NCBI GenBank assembly: GCA_002483465.1
Contig: DLHX01000012.1
Span: 155,596 to 219,595 of the forward strand
Direction of reading: 5' to 3'
DNA from: Micavibrio sp. UBA7657
GTDB taxonomy: Bacteria; Pseudomonadota; Alphaproteobacteria; Micavibrionales; Micavibrionaceae
Length of the DNA: 64,000 nucleotides
Both the position numbers and the translations under genes were made by a program. Below, in pieces: positions 1-8,431 of the stretch (the first letter of the stretch is position 1; the number at the start of each line of letters is the position of its first letter). A model generated the notes under the pieces. That model ran no database searches, was not told where the DNA came from, and saw only the letters and a list, made by a program, of their open reading frames with translations.

Positions 1-219
1 CTGCAGCGTTACCCCGATGCACGCTTTGATCTCGTCGCCGTGCATCCTGCGAATGGAAATGCCGCCGAGGTCGCAATCGAAAGCACCAAGGCGCGTCGCA
101 ACGCCGAGAAAGTCCTGCGCACCCTCACCCAGATGGGCCTGCCGCTCGACCGTATCGACCTCTCGCACAAGCAGAGCCCGGATGCGTCTTCGAACGAAGT
201 TCACCTCTATATCCATTGA
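1..219 (+). CDS. C-terminal fragment of an unidentified protein (5' truncated)
   Basis: An open frame enters from the window edge in frame 1 and ends at TGA 217-219, giving the last 72 residues of a protein. The pattern is a charged helix (ESTKARRNAEKVLRTLTQMG) followed by a strand ending in EVHLYIH. This resembles the final helix and strand of OmpA-like or MotB-like periplasmic domains, where an arginine-rich helix precedes a 'G.P..RI..S' turn, but the match is only suggestive. The start lies upstream of the window, so domains and signal peptide cannot be judged. Coding is supported by the in-frame stop just before tRNA-Arg and by GC-rich third positions. Confidence 0.6.
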   Translation: MQRYPDARFDLVAVHPANGNAAEVAIESTKARRNAEKVLRTLTQMGLPLDRIDLSHKQSPDASSNEVHLYIH

Positions 220-261
220 GTTTGCTAATTTCCCCCTGTCCTTTTATAGAAGGGCTGCGGT

Positions 262-338
262 GTCCCCGTAGCTCAGCTGGATAGAGCACAGGTTTCCTAA
301 ACCTGGGGCCGGAGGTTCAAATCCTCTCGGGGACGCCA
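262..338 (+). tRNA. tRNA-Arg (anticodon CCT)
   Basis: Acceptor arms GTCCCCG and CGGGGAC pair perfectly. The D arm contains AGCTCAGCTGGATAGAGC, the anticodon loop TTCCTAA places CCT at 296-298, and the T loop is GGTTCAAATCC. CCA is encoded at 336-338. It reads AGG arginine codons. Its 3' end is repeated 88 bp downstream, as at tRNA-based integration sites. Confidence 0.95.
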
Positions 339-341
339 ATT
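314..341 (+). repeat. 28-bp direct repeat, copy 1 (3' end of tRNA-Arg)
   Basis: This segment covers the T arm, acceptor arm and CCA of tRNA-Arg plus three following bases. It is identical to 402-429. Identity ending exactly at a tRNA 3' end is the usual form of an att core for tyrosine integrases. Confidence 0.85.
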
Positions 342-383
342 AACTAAGATTTCGCCAATTTGAACCTCCTTTTTAAAAGATAG

Positions 384-398
384 CGCGGCAAAGCCGCG
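384..398 (+). other. Small hairpin between the tRNA repeat copies
   Basis: CGCGGC (384-389), loop AAA, GCCGCG (393-398) form a perfect 6-bp stem directly before the second repeat copy. It could be a tRNA processing or termination hairpin, but no T-run follows. Confidence 0.5.
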
Positions 399-401
399 TG
401 G

Positions 402-429
402 GGTTCAAATCCTCTCGGGGACGCCAATT
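402..429 (+). repeat. 28-bp direct repeat, copy 2 (orphan tRNA-Arg 3' end)
   Basis: Exact copy of 314-341 without the rest of the tRNA. Only 60 bp separate the copies, so any element once bounded by them is gone or lies elsewhere. It may be a scar of integration and excision, or a local duplication. Confidence 0.85.
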
Positions 430-450
430 CCCTGTATCCCTTATTTAATC

Positions 451-478
451 TTGATTTATGCACTCAAAAGCTTAGGAT
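451..478 (+). promoter_or_regulatory. Candidate sigma-70 promoter for olsBA
   Basis: TTGATT at 451-456 and TAGGAT at 473-478, with 16-bp spacing, lie 20 bp before the olsB start. The -10 match is moderate and the leader would be very short. Confidence 0.35.
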
Positions 479-497
479 GCCCGGCACGGAATAATAT

Positions 498-1373
498 ATG
501 CAAAACGAAACGCCCGATAACATGGAACAGGCCGGCTCCGATCAAAACGTGATCGTACGCCTCGCCCGCGATGAGCGCGAGATCGAAGAGGCCCAGCGCC
601 TCCGCTACCGCGTGTTCTATGAAGAGCTGGCGGCGACGGCGGACAAGGAAATGGCGCTGGTGCGCCTCGACCGCGACGACTTCGACAAATACGCCGATCA
701 CCTCGTGGTCACCGACGAACGCCGTCCTGCCGGCGACCGCATTGTCGGCACCTACCGCCTGCTCCGCCGCGAACTGGCGATGAAATTCGGCGGGTTCTAC
801 AGCAGCACCGAATTCGACATTGCACCGCTTCTGAACTCAGGTCACTCGCTGCTCGAGCTCGGACGCTCCTGCGTAATGCCGGAATACCGCACGCGCCCGG
901 TCCTGCAATTGCTCTGGCAGGGTATCGCCGATTACATGACCGATCACAAAATCGACCTGCTGTTCGGTTGCGCCTCGTTGCATGGCACCGACATCAAGAA
1001 CATTTCGACGCCGCTGTCATACCTGCATCACTATCACCTAGCGCCGGAATATCTACGCCCGCGCGCGCTGAAGGGCCGCTACATCAACATGAACATCATC
1101 CCGAAGGAAGATATCGACCGCAAGCGCGCCTTCGCCAAGCTGCCGCCGCTGATCAAGGGATACCTCCGTGTCGGCGCGACAATCGGCGACGGCGCCGTGA
1201 TCGATGAACAATTCAACACCACCGACGTCTGCATCCTGATGCAGACCAACATGGTCAGCAGCCGTTACCGCAAGCATTACGAACGCAAAATTCAAAAATC
1301 GCTTTCGGGCGAGAGTAATGTCGAACAGTTTTCACCGCTGCCCAAAGAGCGCGGCGACGATGAGCTCATTTAA
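498..1373 (+). CDS. olsB: L-ornithine N-alpha-acyltransferase (GNAT family)
   Basis: Transfers a 3-hydroxyacyl group from ACP to the alpha-amino group of ornithine, giving lyso-ornithine lipid, the first step of ornithine-lipid synthesis. The 291-residue protein has the OlsB-type GNAT fold: the RLRYRVFYEEL entry segment near residues 34-44, a DHLVV strand near 67-71, and the signature LELGRSCVMPEYR at 119-131 followed by LLWQGIADY. The C-terminal 100 residues match the extended OlsB/hemolysin-like form rather than a minimal GNAT domain. It overlaps the downstream acyltransferase OlsA, the partner that adds the second acyl chain, and this coupling strengthens the call. The ATG at 498 is the only good start for the whole domain. 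Confidence 0.88.
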   Translation: MQNETPDNMEQAGSDQNVIVRLARDEREIEEAQRLRYRVFYEELAATADKEMALVRLDRDDFDKYADHLVVTDERRPAGDRIVGTYRLLRRELAMKFGGFYSSTEFDIAPLLNSGHSLLELGRSCVMPEYRTRPVLQLLWQGIADYMTDHKIDLLFGCASLHGTDIKNISTPLSYLHHYHLAPEYLRPRALKGRYINMNIIPKEDIDRKRAFAKLPPLIKGYLRVGATIGDGAVIDEQFNTTDVCILMQTNMVSSRYRKHYERKIQKSLSGESNVEQFSPLPKERGDDELI

Positions 1374-2130
1374 AGCTTCCCTTAAAATGCTGGCTTTTGT
1401 TTTGTGGTCGATTGTACTCGTGCCGCCGCAAATGCTGATCCTCGCATTTCACAAGGGCAAGCACGCTTACGCTATTCCGTTTCTCTGGGAGAACGGCGTG
1501 CGCACGATTTTTCAAATCCGATATACCATCGAAGGCGTTCCGCTGCGCGGCCACCAGGTTTTCTACATGTCGAACCATCTTTCCTATCTCGATGTGCCCC
1601 TGCTCGGCAGTATCCTGCGTGCGTCCTTCGTCGCCAAAAGCGAAGTCGAAAAATGGCCTGTCTTCGGTTTTCTTTCGAAACTCCAGCAGACGGAATTCAT
1701 CGAGAGAAAAAGAACTTCGATTGGCCGCGAAACCGGAAAGCTCGCTGAAAAAATTGCGAACGGCCGCAGCCTGATCCTTTTCCCCGAGGGGACATCCACC
1801 AGCGGCTATGAAGTTTTTCCGTTCAAATCGAGTTTGTTTACGCTCGCATTGGGGAGCGGCAACGAAGATATTTTCCTGCAGCCTGTCACGATCAGTCTTT
1901 TGAAAGTGAACGGCGAAACACCACAGACGAAAGATGAGCGCGACCTGTATGCGTGGCCGCTCGATCTCGACATGGAACTGCCGCCGCACCTGTTCCGTTT
2001 CGCCAAAACATCGGGCGCGGATTTGCGTGTGACCTTCCACCCGCCCGTGCGCGCCCGCGATTTCACCGACAGAAAAGTGCTTGCCAAAACCTGTCATGAC
2101 AGCGTAAGCAATGGGCTGAAAGCCGCCTAA
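1360..2130 (+). CDS. olsA: Lyso-ornithine lipid O-acyltransferase / 1-acyl-glycerol-3-phosphate acyltransferase family
   Basis: PlsC-family membrane acyltransferase, expected to acylate lyso-ornithine lipid to ornithine lipid and possibly also lysophosphatidate. It has 256 residues from the ATG at 1360, which overlaps the olsB stop. An upstream ATG at 1318 would add 14 residues inside olsB and is less likely. A hydrophobic anchor spans about residues 9-30. The catalytic NHLSYLD (NHx4D type) lies at 72-78 and the substrate-binding FPEGTSTSG at 141-149, in the normal order and spacing for the family. Overlap with olsB implies translational coupling and the classical olsBA pair, so the ornithine-lipid role is favoured over general phospholipid synthesis. 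Confidence 0.85.
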   Translation: MSSFKASLKMLAFVLWSIVLVPPQMLILAFHKGKHAYAIPFLWENGVRTIFQIRYTIEGVPLRGHQVFYMSNHLSYLDVPLLGSILRASFVAKSEVEKWPVFGFLSKLQQTEFIERKRTSIGRETGKLAEKIANGRSLILFPEGTSTSGYEVFPFKSSLFTLALGSGNEDIFLQPVTISLLKVNGETPQTKDERDLYAWPLDLDMELPPHLFRFAKTSGADLRVTFHPPVRARDFTDRKVLAKTCHDSVSNGLKAA

Positions 2131-2157
2131 AGCGGACGAGATAAAGGGAAGAAGATC

Positions 2158-2388
2158 ATGGCTAATTTCACACCGCAAGAAATCACCCGCCTGCAGGCCT
2201 ATATGCAGACGACGTTCAACAACCCTAATATCTACCTGAAACCGCGTAAAAGCGGCGATTCCGTCGAAGTCGACATCAACGGCGAATTCATCGGCACCAT
2301 CTACAAAGACGAGGAAGACGGCGAAACGTCCTATGATTTCAACATGGCGATTCTCGATATCGACCTCCCAGGGTCGAAAGCGGCCTGA
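2158..2388 (+). CDS. DUF3126 family protein
   Basis: A 76-residue acidic protein with the layout of the alphaproteobacterial DUF3126 family: an N-terminal helix (TPQEITRLQAYMQ), then a small beta region with VEVDINGEFIGTIYKDEEDG near residues 39-58, and a C-terminal strand. It has no signal peptide or membrane segment, so it should be cytoplasmic. The biochemical role of the family is not known to me. A purine-rich GGGAAGAAG ribosome site lies just before ATG 2158. It follows olsA by 27 bp and may be cotranscribed. Confidence 0.8.
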   Translation: MANFTPQEITRLQAYMQTTFNNPNIYLKPRKSGDSVEVDINGEFIGTIYKDEEDGETSYDFNMAILDIDLPGSKAA

Positions 2389-2488
2389 TTTAACTCAAAA
2401 AACCCTTATTTTCCAAACTCTTTGCCAGCAACGGCTGTAATTTGCTAAAATTACAGAAGCGGTCATTTGACCTTCGACGGGGCGGCTT

Positions 2489-2941
2489 TTGAGATTTTTC
2501 GCAGTTTTATTCCTGTTTTCAGGGGTTTTTGCAGTCATGGCGCCTGCCGTCCCTGCCCATGCCGCTGAACAACTCGGTTTCGGCGCTAAAATCGGGGACA
2601 GCTCCCGCCTTGCTCTCAGCCGCTATCTACAGCGCGACATTTCGGACGGTTTGTTGATCGCACCCGTGGATCTCAATGAGGACGGGCTGGATGAGTTCAT
2701 CGTGCATGACAAAAACTGCGGCAAGATATCCTCGCCCTGCAGCTTCATGATCCTCTCGGAAAACGAGAGCAGCATTCAAAAACTCGGCGATATCCCTGCC
2801 CGCGCACTTGCACTTGGTAATGACCATACGAAGGGCGTTCGCAGTCTGCTGGCCTATCAAAGCACGGTGAATGATTACAATTACACGGTTTATGTATGGG
2901 AACCCAATCAGGGCCAGTATATAATGGCAGGGCAAAAATGA
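2489..2941 (+). CDS. Exported protein of unknown function
   Basis: The 150-residue product has a clear Sec signal peptide (about residues 1-25, hydrophobic core FFAVLFLFSGVFAVMA, cleavage near AHA). The mature part contains DLNEDGLDEFIV (about residues 61-72), a calcium-loop-like motif of FG-GAP/VCBS repeats, and two cysteines near 77 and 83 that could form a disulfide. The start is TTG at 2489. The first in-frame ATG, at 2537, would cut off the signal peptide, so TTG is preferred. Its stop overlaps the ATG of the next gene (ATGA), so the exported proteins are probably cotranscribed. I do not recognise a function. Confidence 0.65.
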   Translation: MRFFAVLFLFSGVFAVMAPAVPAHAAEQLGFGAKIGDSSRLALSRYLQRDISDGLLIAPVDLNEDGLDEFIVHDKNCGKISSPCSFMILSENESSIQKLGDIPARALALGNDHTKGVRSLLAYQSTVNDYNYTVYVWEPNQGQYIMAGQK

Positions 2942-4245
2942 TCACGATGCCGCGCCATTCCCGCTTCTCTTTTTTCAGCCTGAAAATTATTCTCGGCGTT
3001 GTTTTCTGTTTCATGATTTTTGCCATGAACCAGGCGCAGGCCGGATGTTTCGCGGGCGTTCCCTGCATCGTTCCCAAAACGCCGAACCTTCCGCTCCTTC
3101 GGGGTGACGGACCGACAGCGCCCGGTGCGCCCAACCAGCCGAAAGCCACCGGCGGCGGCGTCTGCATACCCACCAACAACCCTGCACCCGGCTGCACCTG
3201 CGACGCCGATTTCATGAACCAGATTTACGCCCGCGCGTGGCTGGAATCCCAGCGCGACATGATCAAGGCGCAGGTCCTGATCCGCAAACCGGATTCAATT
3301 CTGGAATATACCTGCTTCAACCAGTTCAACGACCTGGCCGTCGAACGCGCGGCGCCGCTTTTCTCGGAGACTGAGCGTTGGACCGGCAGCGGCAGCACCC
3401 CTCCCAGCCTCGGCCTTAACCCGGCCGAACTTTTCGGAGATGCATACAATATTCTTCCTGACGATCTCCAGGCGTTCGCCGACGCAGGCTCAGGTGAGAT
3501 TGATGTCTCAGCCCTCCTCACCGAGCTTCTTCAAAAGTTCATGACGCCTCAGGGTTTTATCGGTTTAACAGGACCCGGTTTCCTCGGCGGCATGTTGTGT
3601 ATGCCGCACCACGTACCGATCACCAGCAACTGGCTTATCGGCTGGATCAACTGGTTCCCCGTTCCCTGCGTGGGCATAAATGTTTATATGGGCCCCGACA
3701 GGCTCGCCACTTCGCTTGAGGGTCTCGTGCGGACGAGTCTCAGAAATTACATCGACCAGAATTTCAGCCACAGGTTTCTGGGTGGCGCGGCGACCTCTCT
3801 GGACTATATCGAGATCAGCGGCGCGGGCGGTTACAACTGCAATTTCATGGACCAGGTTTATTTCCTGTCGAAATGCACAGACATCGTGACCGATGACCGC
3901 TTCTGGAAGTTTTCGGAACTCATCGATATCGATCCGCGGGTTCTGCCCGAGATGTGCACAGGCGGTACGAAGATTACGCAGGACATGATCGATCTTTCAG
4001 AGAACACAGATTACGAATATGTGATTTTCGACAGAGTCTTCAGCAACAACTGGCTTCTGGAGCATGAAGGCGGACAGACGGGATGCACCCCGCCCATCCC
4101 TACGGGCCTGATTACCGTTTTGAAAACATATGACGTGGATTCCCGGGGCAATGTCAGTGTCACGTCAACCGAGGAAATACTCGACAAGTTCTGCGTGGCG
4201 CCGAACTGCCATTACGAGGGGGGTGCTACATGCGTTGCGCCCTGA
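2938..4245 (+). CDS. Exported cysteine-rich protein of unknown function, paralogue A
   Basis: 435 residues from the ATG that overlaps the previous stop, with a signal peptide to about residue 37 (core ILGVVFCFMIFAMN, cleavage after QAQA). A proline-rich, Cys-containing linker leads into YARAWLESQRDMIKAQ and KPDSILEYTCFNQF. These blocks, together with SKCTD, R.LPEMC and C..PNCHY near the C-terminus, recur in the next gene, so the two are paralogues. This copy carries an extra region of roughly 110 residues in the middle, including the hydrophobic stretch LIGWINWFPVPCVGINVY. The many conserved cysteines point to disulfide bonding in the periplasm or outside the cell. No known family was recognised and the function is open. 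Confidence 0.7.
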   Translation: MITMPRHSRFSFFSLKIILGVVFCFMIFAMNQAQAGCFAGVPCIVPKTPNLPLLRGDGPTAPGAPNQPKATGGGVCIPTNNPAPGCTCDADFMNQIYARAWLESQRDMIKAQVLIRKPDSILEYTCFNQFNDLAVERAAPLFSETERWTGSGSTPPSLGLNPAELFGDAYNILPDDLQAFADAGSGEIDVSALLTELLQKFMTPQGFIGLTGPGFLGGMLCMPHHVPITSNWLIGWINWFPVPCVGINVYMGPDRLATSLEGLVRTSLRNYIDQNFSHRFLGGAATSLDYIEISGAGGYNCNFMDQVYFLSKCTDIVTDDRFWKFSELIDIDPRVLPEMCTGGTKITQDMIDLSENTDYEYVIFDRVFSNNWLLEHEGGQTGCTPPIPTGLITVLKTYDVDSRGNVSVTSTEEILDKFCVAPNCHYEGGATCVAP

Positions 4246-4328
4246 TAAAAGCCATTTGCGCCAAGGCCCTGTTTTCCTGTAAAATTTTAGGTAGGAGCTG
4301 TGTTTTATACGTTTCCCCAGGGGCAAGC

Positions 4329-5180
4329 ATGAACTTTTATAGTTCAAAAAGAACGGTTTATGTCGTTTTGACGGCACTTGTTCTTTTTATATCAGGCATT
4401 TCGCCCGCTCTGGCCGGTGCAGCCCCGACTCCGTGCGACCCCCTGTATTACGAGTCGCTTCGCTCCCGTGCATGGCTGGAAGCCCAGCGTGAAATCACCC
4501 AGAATCAGAACCTGATCGTCAAGCCGGACAGCGTCCTTGAATATACCTGTTTCGATCAGTTCATGAACATTCTCGCCTACGAAGCGTTCAATATGTTCAG
4601 CGAAACCCCGCGCTGGGGGATCGTTCTGCCTCCCAACAGCATGGATATGGCGCTGGAATACCTGGTCGGCGGCGCAATGCGTTCTTATCTGGCCGCAAAT
4701 TATCCGCACAGGTTCCGCGGCCATCGCTCTCTCACGCTTGATTACGAAGCGGGGCCTATTCATGGCATGTCCGGCACGGACTATCTCTGCACCAGCATGC
4801 GTGACGTGTGGCTGGAATCCAAATGCGTCGATTTCATCGAAATTCCCGATGCCGATGGCTTTTTCACGTTCGAAAATTACCGCGACACGCCGGACAAACG
4901 CATCCTTCCCGAAGCCTGCCTCGGTGTGCCGGATCGCTGGGCGGAGAACTTTGACGTTGCCACCGTCAATGATTTCACGCCCTGGGAGGAAGACAACCAG
5001 CTTGTTTTCTTCGGCCTTCTCGATCCTAATAACTGCGGCGGCGCGACCCTGCAGATCGAAACCGGCGTGATCGTCAGGCGCTCAAAGCTTGATCCTATCC
5101 TGTACCGGGAAAAGGCCTGCCTGCCCCCCGGATGCCATTACGTCCCCAGCGGCATGAACAGCGGCAGCTGCCAGAACTAA
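4329..5180 (+). CDS. Exported cysteine-rich protein of unknown function, paralogue B
   Basis: 283 residues from ATG 4329, chosen because it begins a textbook signal peptide (residues about 1-27, ending SPALAG). An in-frame ATG at 4230, preceded by GAGGGGGG, would add 33 residues and bury the signal, but it has the better ribosome site, so a longer form cannot be excluded. Shared with the upstream paralogue, in order: RSRAWLEAQREI, KPDSVLEYTCFDQF, FSETPRW, a YPHRF..TLDY block, SKCVD, RILPEAC and CLPPGCHY. The extra central region of paralogue A is absent. Function is unknown. Conservation of all cysteine blocks suggests a disulfide-stabilised surface or periplasmic protein. Confidence 0.7.
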   Translation: MNFYSSKRTVYVVLTALVLFISGISPALAGAAPTPCDPLYYESLRSRAWLEAQREITQNQNLIVKPDSVLEYTCFDQFMNILAYEAFNMFSETPRWGIVLPPNSMDMALEYLVGGAMRSYLAANYPHRFRGHRSLTLDYEAGPIHGMSGTDYLCTSMRDVWLESKCVDFIEIPDADGFFTFENYRDTPDKRILPEACLGVPDRWAENFDVATVNDFTPWEEDNQLVFFGLLDPNNCGGATLQIETGVIVRRSKLDPILYREKACLPPGCHYVPSGMNSGSCQN

Positions 5181-5199
5181 GGCCTTAAGCCCTTAATCA

Positions 5200-5228
5200 T
5201 TGCCAAATCCCGCTTTATAGCCTTATAT
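5200..5228 (+). promoter_or_regulatory. Candidate sigma-70 promoter for waaA-lpxK-lpxL
   Basis: TTGCCA at 5200-5205 and TTATAT at 5223-5228 with 17-bp spacing, about 40 bp before the waaA start. Placement and spacing are good. Confidence 0.5.
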
Positions 5229-5269
5229 CTACTGCGGAAAACAAGGCTTTAGAGGCTTTTTGGCATAAA

Positions 5270-6571
5270 ATGCTCCAACTTTATAAATCGGTATCCGGGG
5301 CCAGCGGCCCCCTGCTGCGCGCCCTGCTGCATGCTCGCTCCAGGAGGGGCAAGGAGCTGCCTGCCCATCTGGGCGAGCGGCTGGGCCGGGCCAGCCTTGC
5401 CCGGGGCAATTCGCCGCTGATCTGGGTCCATGCCGCCAGCATCGGCGAGGCGCAATCGGCCCTTATCCTGGTCGAGCGGCTACAAAGGCTGGTTCCGGGC
5501 ACGCAGATCCTCATGACTACCGGTACGGTCTCTTCAGCCAGCATGATGCGCAAAAACCTGCCCGCCGGGGCGGTGCACCAGTTTTACCCGGTCGATCACC
5601 CGGCATGGGCGAAGCAGTTTCTCGATCACTGGAAGCCCGACCTTGTGCTCTGGATGGAATCCGAACTCTGGCCGAATATGCTCACCGATATAAAAACGCG
5701 CGGCATCCCTGCCATTCTCGTCAATGCCCGCCTCTCGGAAAAATCCTTCCGCCGCTGGTCATGGTTCGGCGGCGCGGCGAAAGAAATTCTCAGCGCTTTT
5801 TCGCTCATCCTCGCGCAGGGTGAAAAAGAAGCCGCGCGTTTCCGCGCGCTCGGCGCGAAAAACGTTACGGCCACAGGCAACATCAAATACAGCGCCAAAC
5901 CTCTTTCTTTCAGCGAAAGCGATTTAAAAGCGGCGGGCGGCGCCATCGGCCAACGTCCGCTATGGTTATATGCAAGTTCGCACAAGGGCGAAGAATCCCT
6001 CGCCTGCCGCGTACATCAAAAACTGAAACTGAAATTTCCGGACCTCCTGACCGTCATCGTTCCACGCCACCCCGAACGCAGGCAGGACATCATCACCACA
6101 TGCGAGCAGGCCACTCTGAAATTTATCCTGCGCGGTGAAATCAGAATTTCGCCTTCTTACGATACCGACATCTACATTGCTGATACGTTCGGCGAACTCG
6201 GGCTTTTCTACCGTCTGGCACCGCTGGCCTGCATCGGGCGTTCCTTCAGTGATGACGGCGGCGGCGGTCATAACCCGATTGAAGCCGCGCAGCTCAATTG
6301 CGCGGTGCTTTACGGACCCAATGTCCAGTTCCAGAAAGAGCTGTTTGAAGAGATGAGCAATGCGGGAGGCGCAATCGGCGTTAATAACGAATCTGAACTC
6401 GAAGAATCCATTAGCGCCTTCCTGTCAGACCCGCAAAGACTTGCAGCGATGCAGCAAAGCGGCCTGGAGTTTACCCGCATGAAGGCCAGGGTCGTGGATA
6501 TCGTGATTGAATCCATTTCGCCGTGGCTGGATTTTTCCACTGAAAAAACCGGGACGCAGCCATGGCACTGA
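5270..6571 (+). CDS. waaA: 3-deoxy-D-manno-octulosonic acid (Kdo) transferase
   Basis: Membrane-associated GT30 enzyme that adds Kdo from CMP-Kdo to the lipid A precursor. It has 433 residues, normal for the family. The N-terminal domain carries the ERLG motif with the predicted catalytic Glu36, and WVHAASIGE at about 52-60. The middle has WMESELWPN, and the C-terminal GT-B domain has GRSFSDDGGGGHNPIEAA, which binds the nucleotide sugar. The typical N-terminal membrane anchor is short here. The 3' end overlaps lpxK by 10 bp and lpxL follows, forming a lipid A finishing operon. How many Kdo residues are added cannot be told from the sequence. Confidence 0.92.
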   Translation: MLQLYKSVSGASGPLLRALLHARSRRGKELPAHLGERLGRASLARGNSPLIWVHAASIGEAQSALILVERLQRLVPGTQILMTTGTVSSASMMRKNLPAGAVHQFYPVDHPAWAKQFLDHWKPDLVLWMESELWPNMLTDIKTRGIPAILVNARLSEKSFRRWSWFGGAAKEILSAFSLILAQGEKEAARFRALGAKNVTATGNIKYSAKPLSFSESDLKAAGGAIGQRPLWLYASSHKGEESLACRVHQKLKLKFPDLLTVIVPRHPERRQDIITTCEQATLKFILRGEIRISPSYDTDIYIADTFGELGLFYRLAPLACIGRSFSDDGGGGHNPIEAAQLNCAVLYGPNVQFQKELFEEMSNAGGAIGVNNESELEESISAFLSDPQRLAAMQQSGLEFTRMKARVVDIVIESISPWLDFSTEKTGTQPWH

Positions 6572-7560
6572 AAACGCCTGCATTCTGGTATAGAAAAGAC
6601 GGCGACATCTCGCTGAGGGAAAAAATTCTGACGCCATTTTCTCTCCTCTACCGAATTGGATATGAATTCCACCAGCATTCCGTGACGCCGGAGAAACTGG
6701 ACATTCCGGTTGTCTGCATCGGCAATATCAACGCAGGCGGCACCGGCAAAACACCCACCTCCATCGCGGTGATGAATGCCATCACAAAAAACAGTCTCGC
6801 GAAAAAGCCGTTTTTCCTGCTGCGCGGCTACGGCGGCGGCGAACGCGGGCCGTTGCTGGTGGATACATCCAGACATAATTCATGGGCGACAGGCGACGAA
6901 GCCCTGATTCTCGCGCAGCACGCGCCCACAATCATTGCCGTCGACCGCGTGCAGGGCGCGCTGCTGGCGGCAAAGCACAATGCGGATCTCGTCCTGATGG
7001 ATGACGGGCTTCAGAACCCGGGCATCCACAAGGATGTGAAAATCGTGGTCATCAATGGTGAAATGGGTTTCGGCAACGGCAAGATGCTGCCTGCGGGGCC
7101 GCTCCGCGAGCCTTTGAAAAAAGGGATCGCAAGGGCCGATATCTTCATCCTGATCGGCGAGGATGTGCGCGGTATTACCGCCCTACTCCCCGCCGACAAG
7201 CCGCTTATCCGTGCAAAACTTGAGCCTGAACTTGTCGTGCCGCTGTCCACCGATAAAAAATATGTCGCCTTCGCGGGACTCGGATACCCTGAGAAATTTT
7301 TCTCCTTCATGCGCGAGCGCTTGAATCTCGACATCGTCAAAACCATCAGCTTCCCCGATCATTACCCCTATACTGAGAAAGATGTTAAAAATCTGCAAGA
7401 GCGCGCCAAGGAATGGAATGCCGAACTTCTGACCACTAAAAAAGACTCCTTACGCCTGCCGGTCGTGCCGGATGTCACGGTGCACGTGGCGGATATAAAA
7501 CTGGCATGGGACAATGAATCGATCCTGACGGATTTCCTGAAAACGCGGCTGGCCCGGTAA
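6562..7560 (+). CDS. lpxK: Tetraacyldisaccharide 4'-kinase
   Basis: Phosphorylates the 4' position of tetraacyl-disaccharide-1-phosphate to give lipid IVA. It has 332 residues, with a short amphipathic N-terminus (membrane-associating in the family) and the LpxK P-loop GNINAGGTGKTP at 54-65. LLRGYGGG follows, then MDDGLQNP with the conserved Asp-Asp-Gly, and GPLREP further on. The start overlaps waaA by 10 bp and the stop abuts lpxL directly, so translation is coupled through all three genes. Confidence 0.92.
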   Translation: MALKTPAFWYRKDGDISLREKILTPFSLLYRIGYEFHQHSVTPEKLDIPVVCIGNINAGGTGKTPTSIAVMNAITKNSLAKKPFFLLRGYGGGERGPLLVDTSRHNSWATGDEALILAQHAPTIIAVDRVQGALLAAKHNADLVLMDDGLQNPGIHKDVKIVVINGEMGFGNGKMLPAGPLREPLKKGIARADIFILIGEDVRGITALLPADKPLIRAKLEPELVVPLSTDKKYVAFAGLGYPEKFFSFMRERLNLDIVKTISFPDHYPYTEKDVKNLQERAKEWNAELLTTKKDSLRLPVVPDVTVHVADIKLAWDNESILTDFLKTRLAR

Positions 7561-8430
7561 ATGAAACAACTCCGATATATTCTCGAAGCAATCGTCCTTT
7601 ATGTTTTTTTCGGCATCTGTTTTTTACTGACTCCCGTTCCCGCTTCCAATCTCGGCGGATTTATAGGTCGCACGGTTGGGCCCCGCCTCGCCGCGTCGCG
7701 CAAGGCACGAAGAAATCTCGACCTCGCTTTACCGGGCCTGCCCGACGCCGAAAAATCGAGAATCATTACGGATATGTGGGACAATCTGGGCCGCGTCATT
7801 GCCGAATACCCGCATCTCGAAAAAATTGCCAGAACACGCGTCTCTGTTATTAATGAAGGCATCATCACAAAGACAATCGATGCCGGTCAGGGCGCCGTTT
7901 TCATCGCTGCGCATCAGGCGAACTGGGAAATTGACATGACGACCCTGCATGTACGTTTCAATGTTGTGCCCAACCTTACCTACCGCGCGCCCAACAACCC
8001 GATGACGGATTATCTTCTTGAATATGCGCGCACGCTCGGCGGGCGCATCAAGGCCATTCCAAAAGCGCGCTCCAGCGGTCGCGACCTGATGACTGTGATG
8101 AAGAACAAGGAATATCTCGGCATCCTCATCGACCAGAAATACCACGAAGGTATCGCCGTCGATTTCTTCGGCTACCCGGCGATGACGAACCCCATCGCCG
8201 TTGTTCTCTGCCAGAAATACAACACGCCTTTGATTCCTGTGCAGAACCGCCGCACCGGCCCCGCGCAGTTCGAACTGACGGCGTATCCGCCCATGCGGTT
8301 GTTCGATGGCAGCGGCGAACCTCTGCCTGTCGCCGATGTTCTTAAGGAAGCAAACGGCATGATCCAGGACTGGATCGTGCTTGATCCCGGCCAATGGCTG
8401 TGGCTGCACCGGCGCTGGGATCTAAAATAA
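7561..8430 (+). CDS. lpxL: Lipid A biosynthesis late acyltransferase (LpxL/HtrB family)
   Basis: Inner-membrane acyltransferase adding a secondary acyl chain to Kdo-lipid A. It has 289 residues with an N-terminal membrane helix (about 7-25) and the catalytic HQANWE (HX4E) at 118-123. FNVVPNLTYRAPNNP follows, then the conserved IDQKYHEGIAVDFFGYPA block. The ATG immediately follows the lpxK TAA. The acyl chain preference (laurate, myristate or a longer chain) cannot be read from the sequence, so lpxL is a family-level name. It converges with the phosphodiesterase gene on the other strand, leaving only one base between the stops. Confidence 0.88.
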   Translation: MKQLRYILEAIVLYVFFGICFLLTPVPASNLGGFIGRTVGPRLAASRKARRNLDLALPGLPDAEKSRIITDMWDNLGRVIAEYPHLEKIARTRVSVINEGIITKTIDAGQGAVFIAAHQANWEIDMTTLHVRFNVVPNLTYRAPNNPMTDYLLEYARTLGGRIKAIPKARSSGRDLMTVMKNKEYLGILIDQKYHEGIAVDFFGYPAMTNPIAVVLCQKYNTPLIPVQNRRTGPAQFELTAYPPMRLFDGSGEPLPVADVLKEANGMIQDWIVLDPGQWLWLHRRWDLK

Positions 8431-8431
8431 A

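Noticed and set aside
4230..4328. 33-residue N-terminal extension of exported paralogue B
   Set aside because: It has the better ribosome site but would place a Sec signal peptide 33 residues inside the protein; the ATG at 4329 gives a normal signal peptide. Kept only as an alternative.
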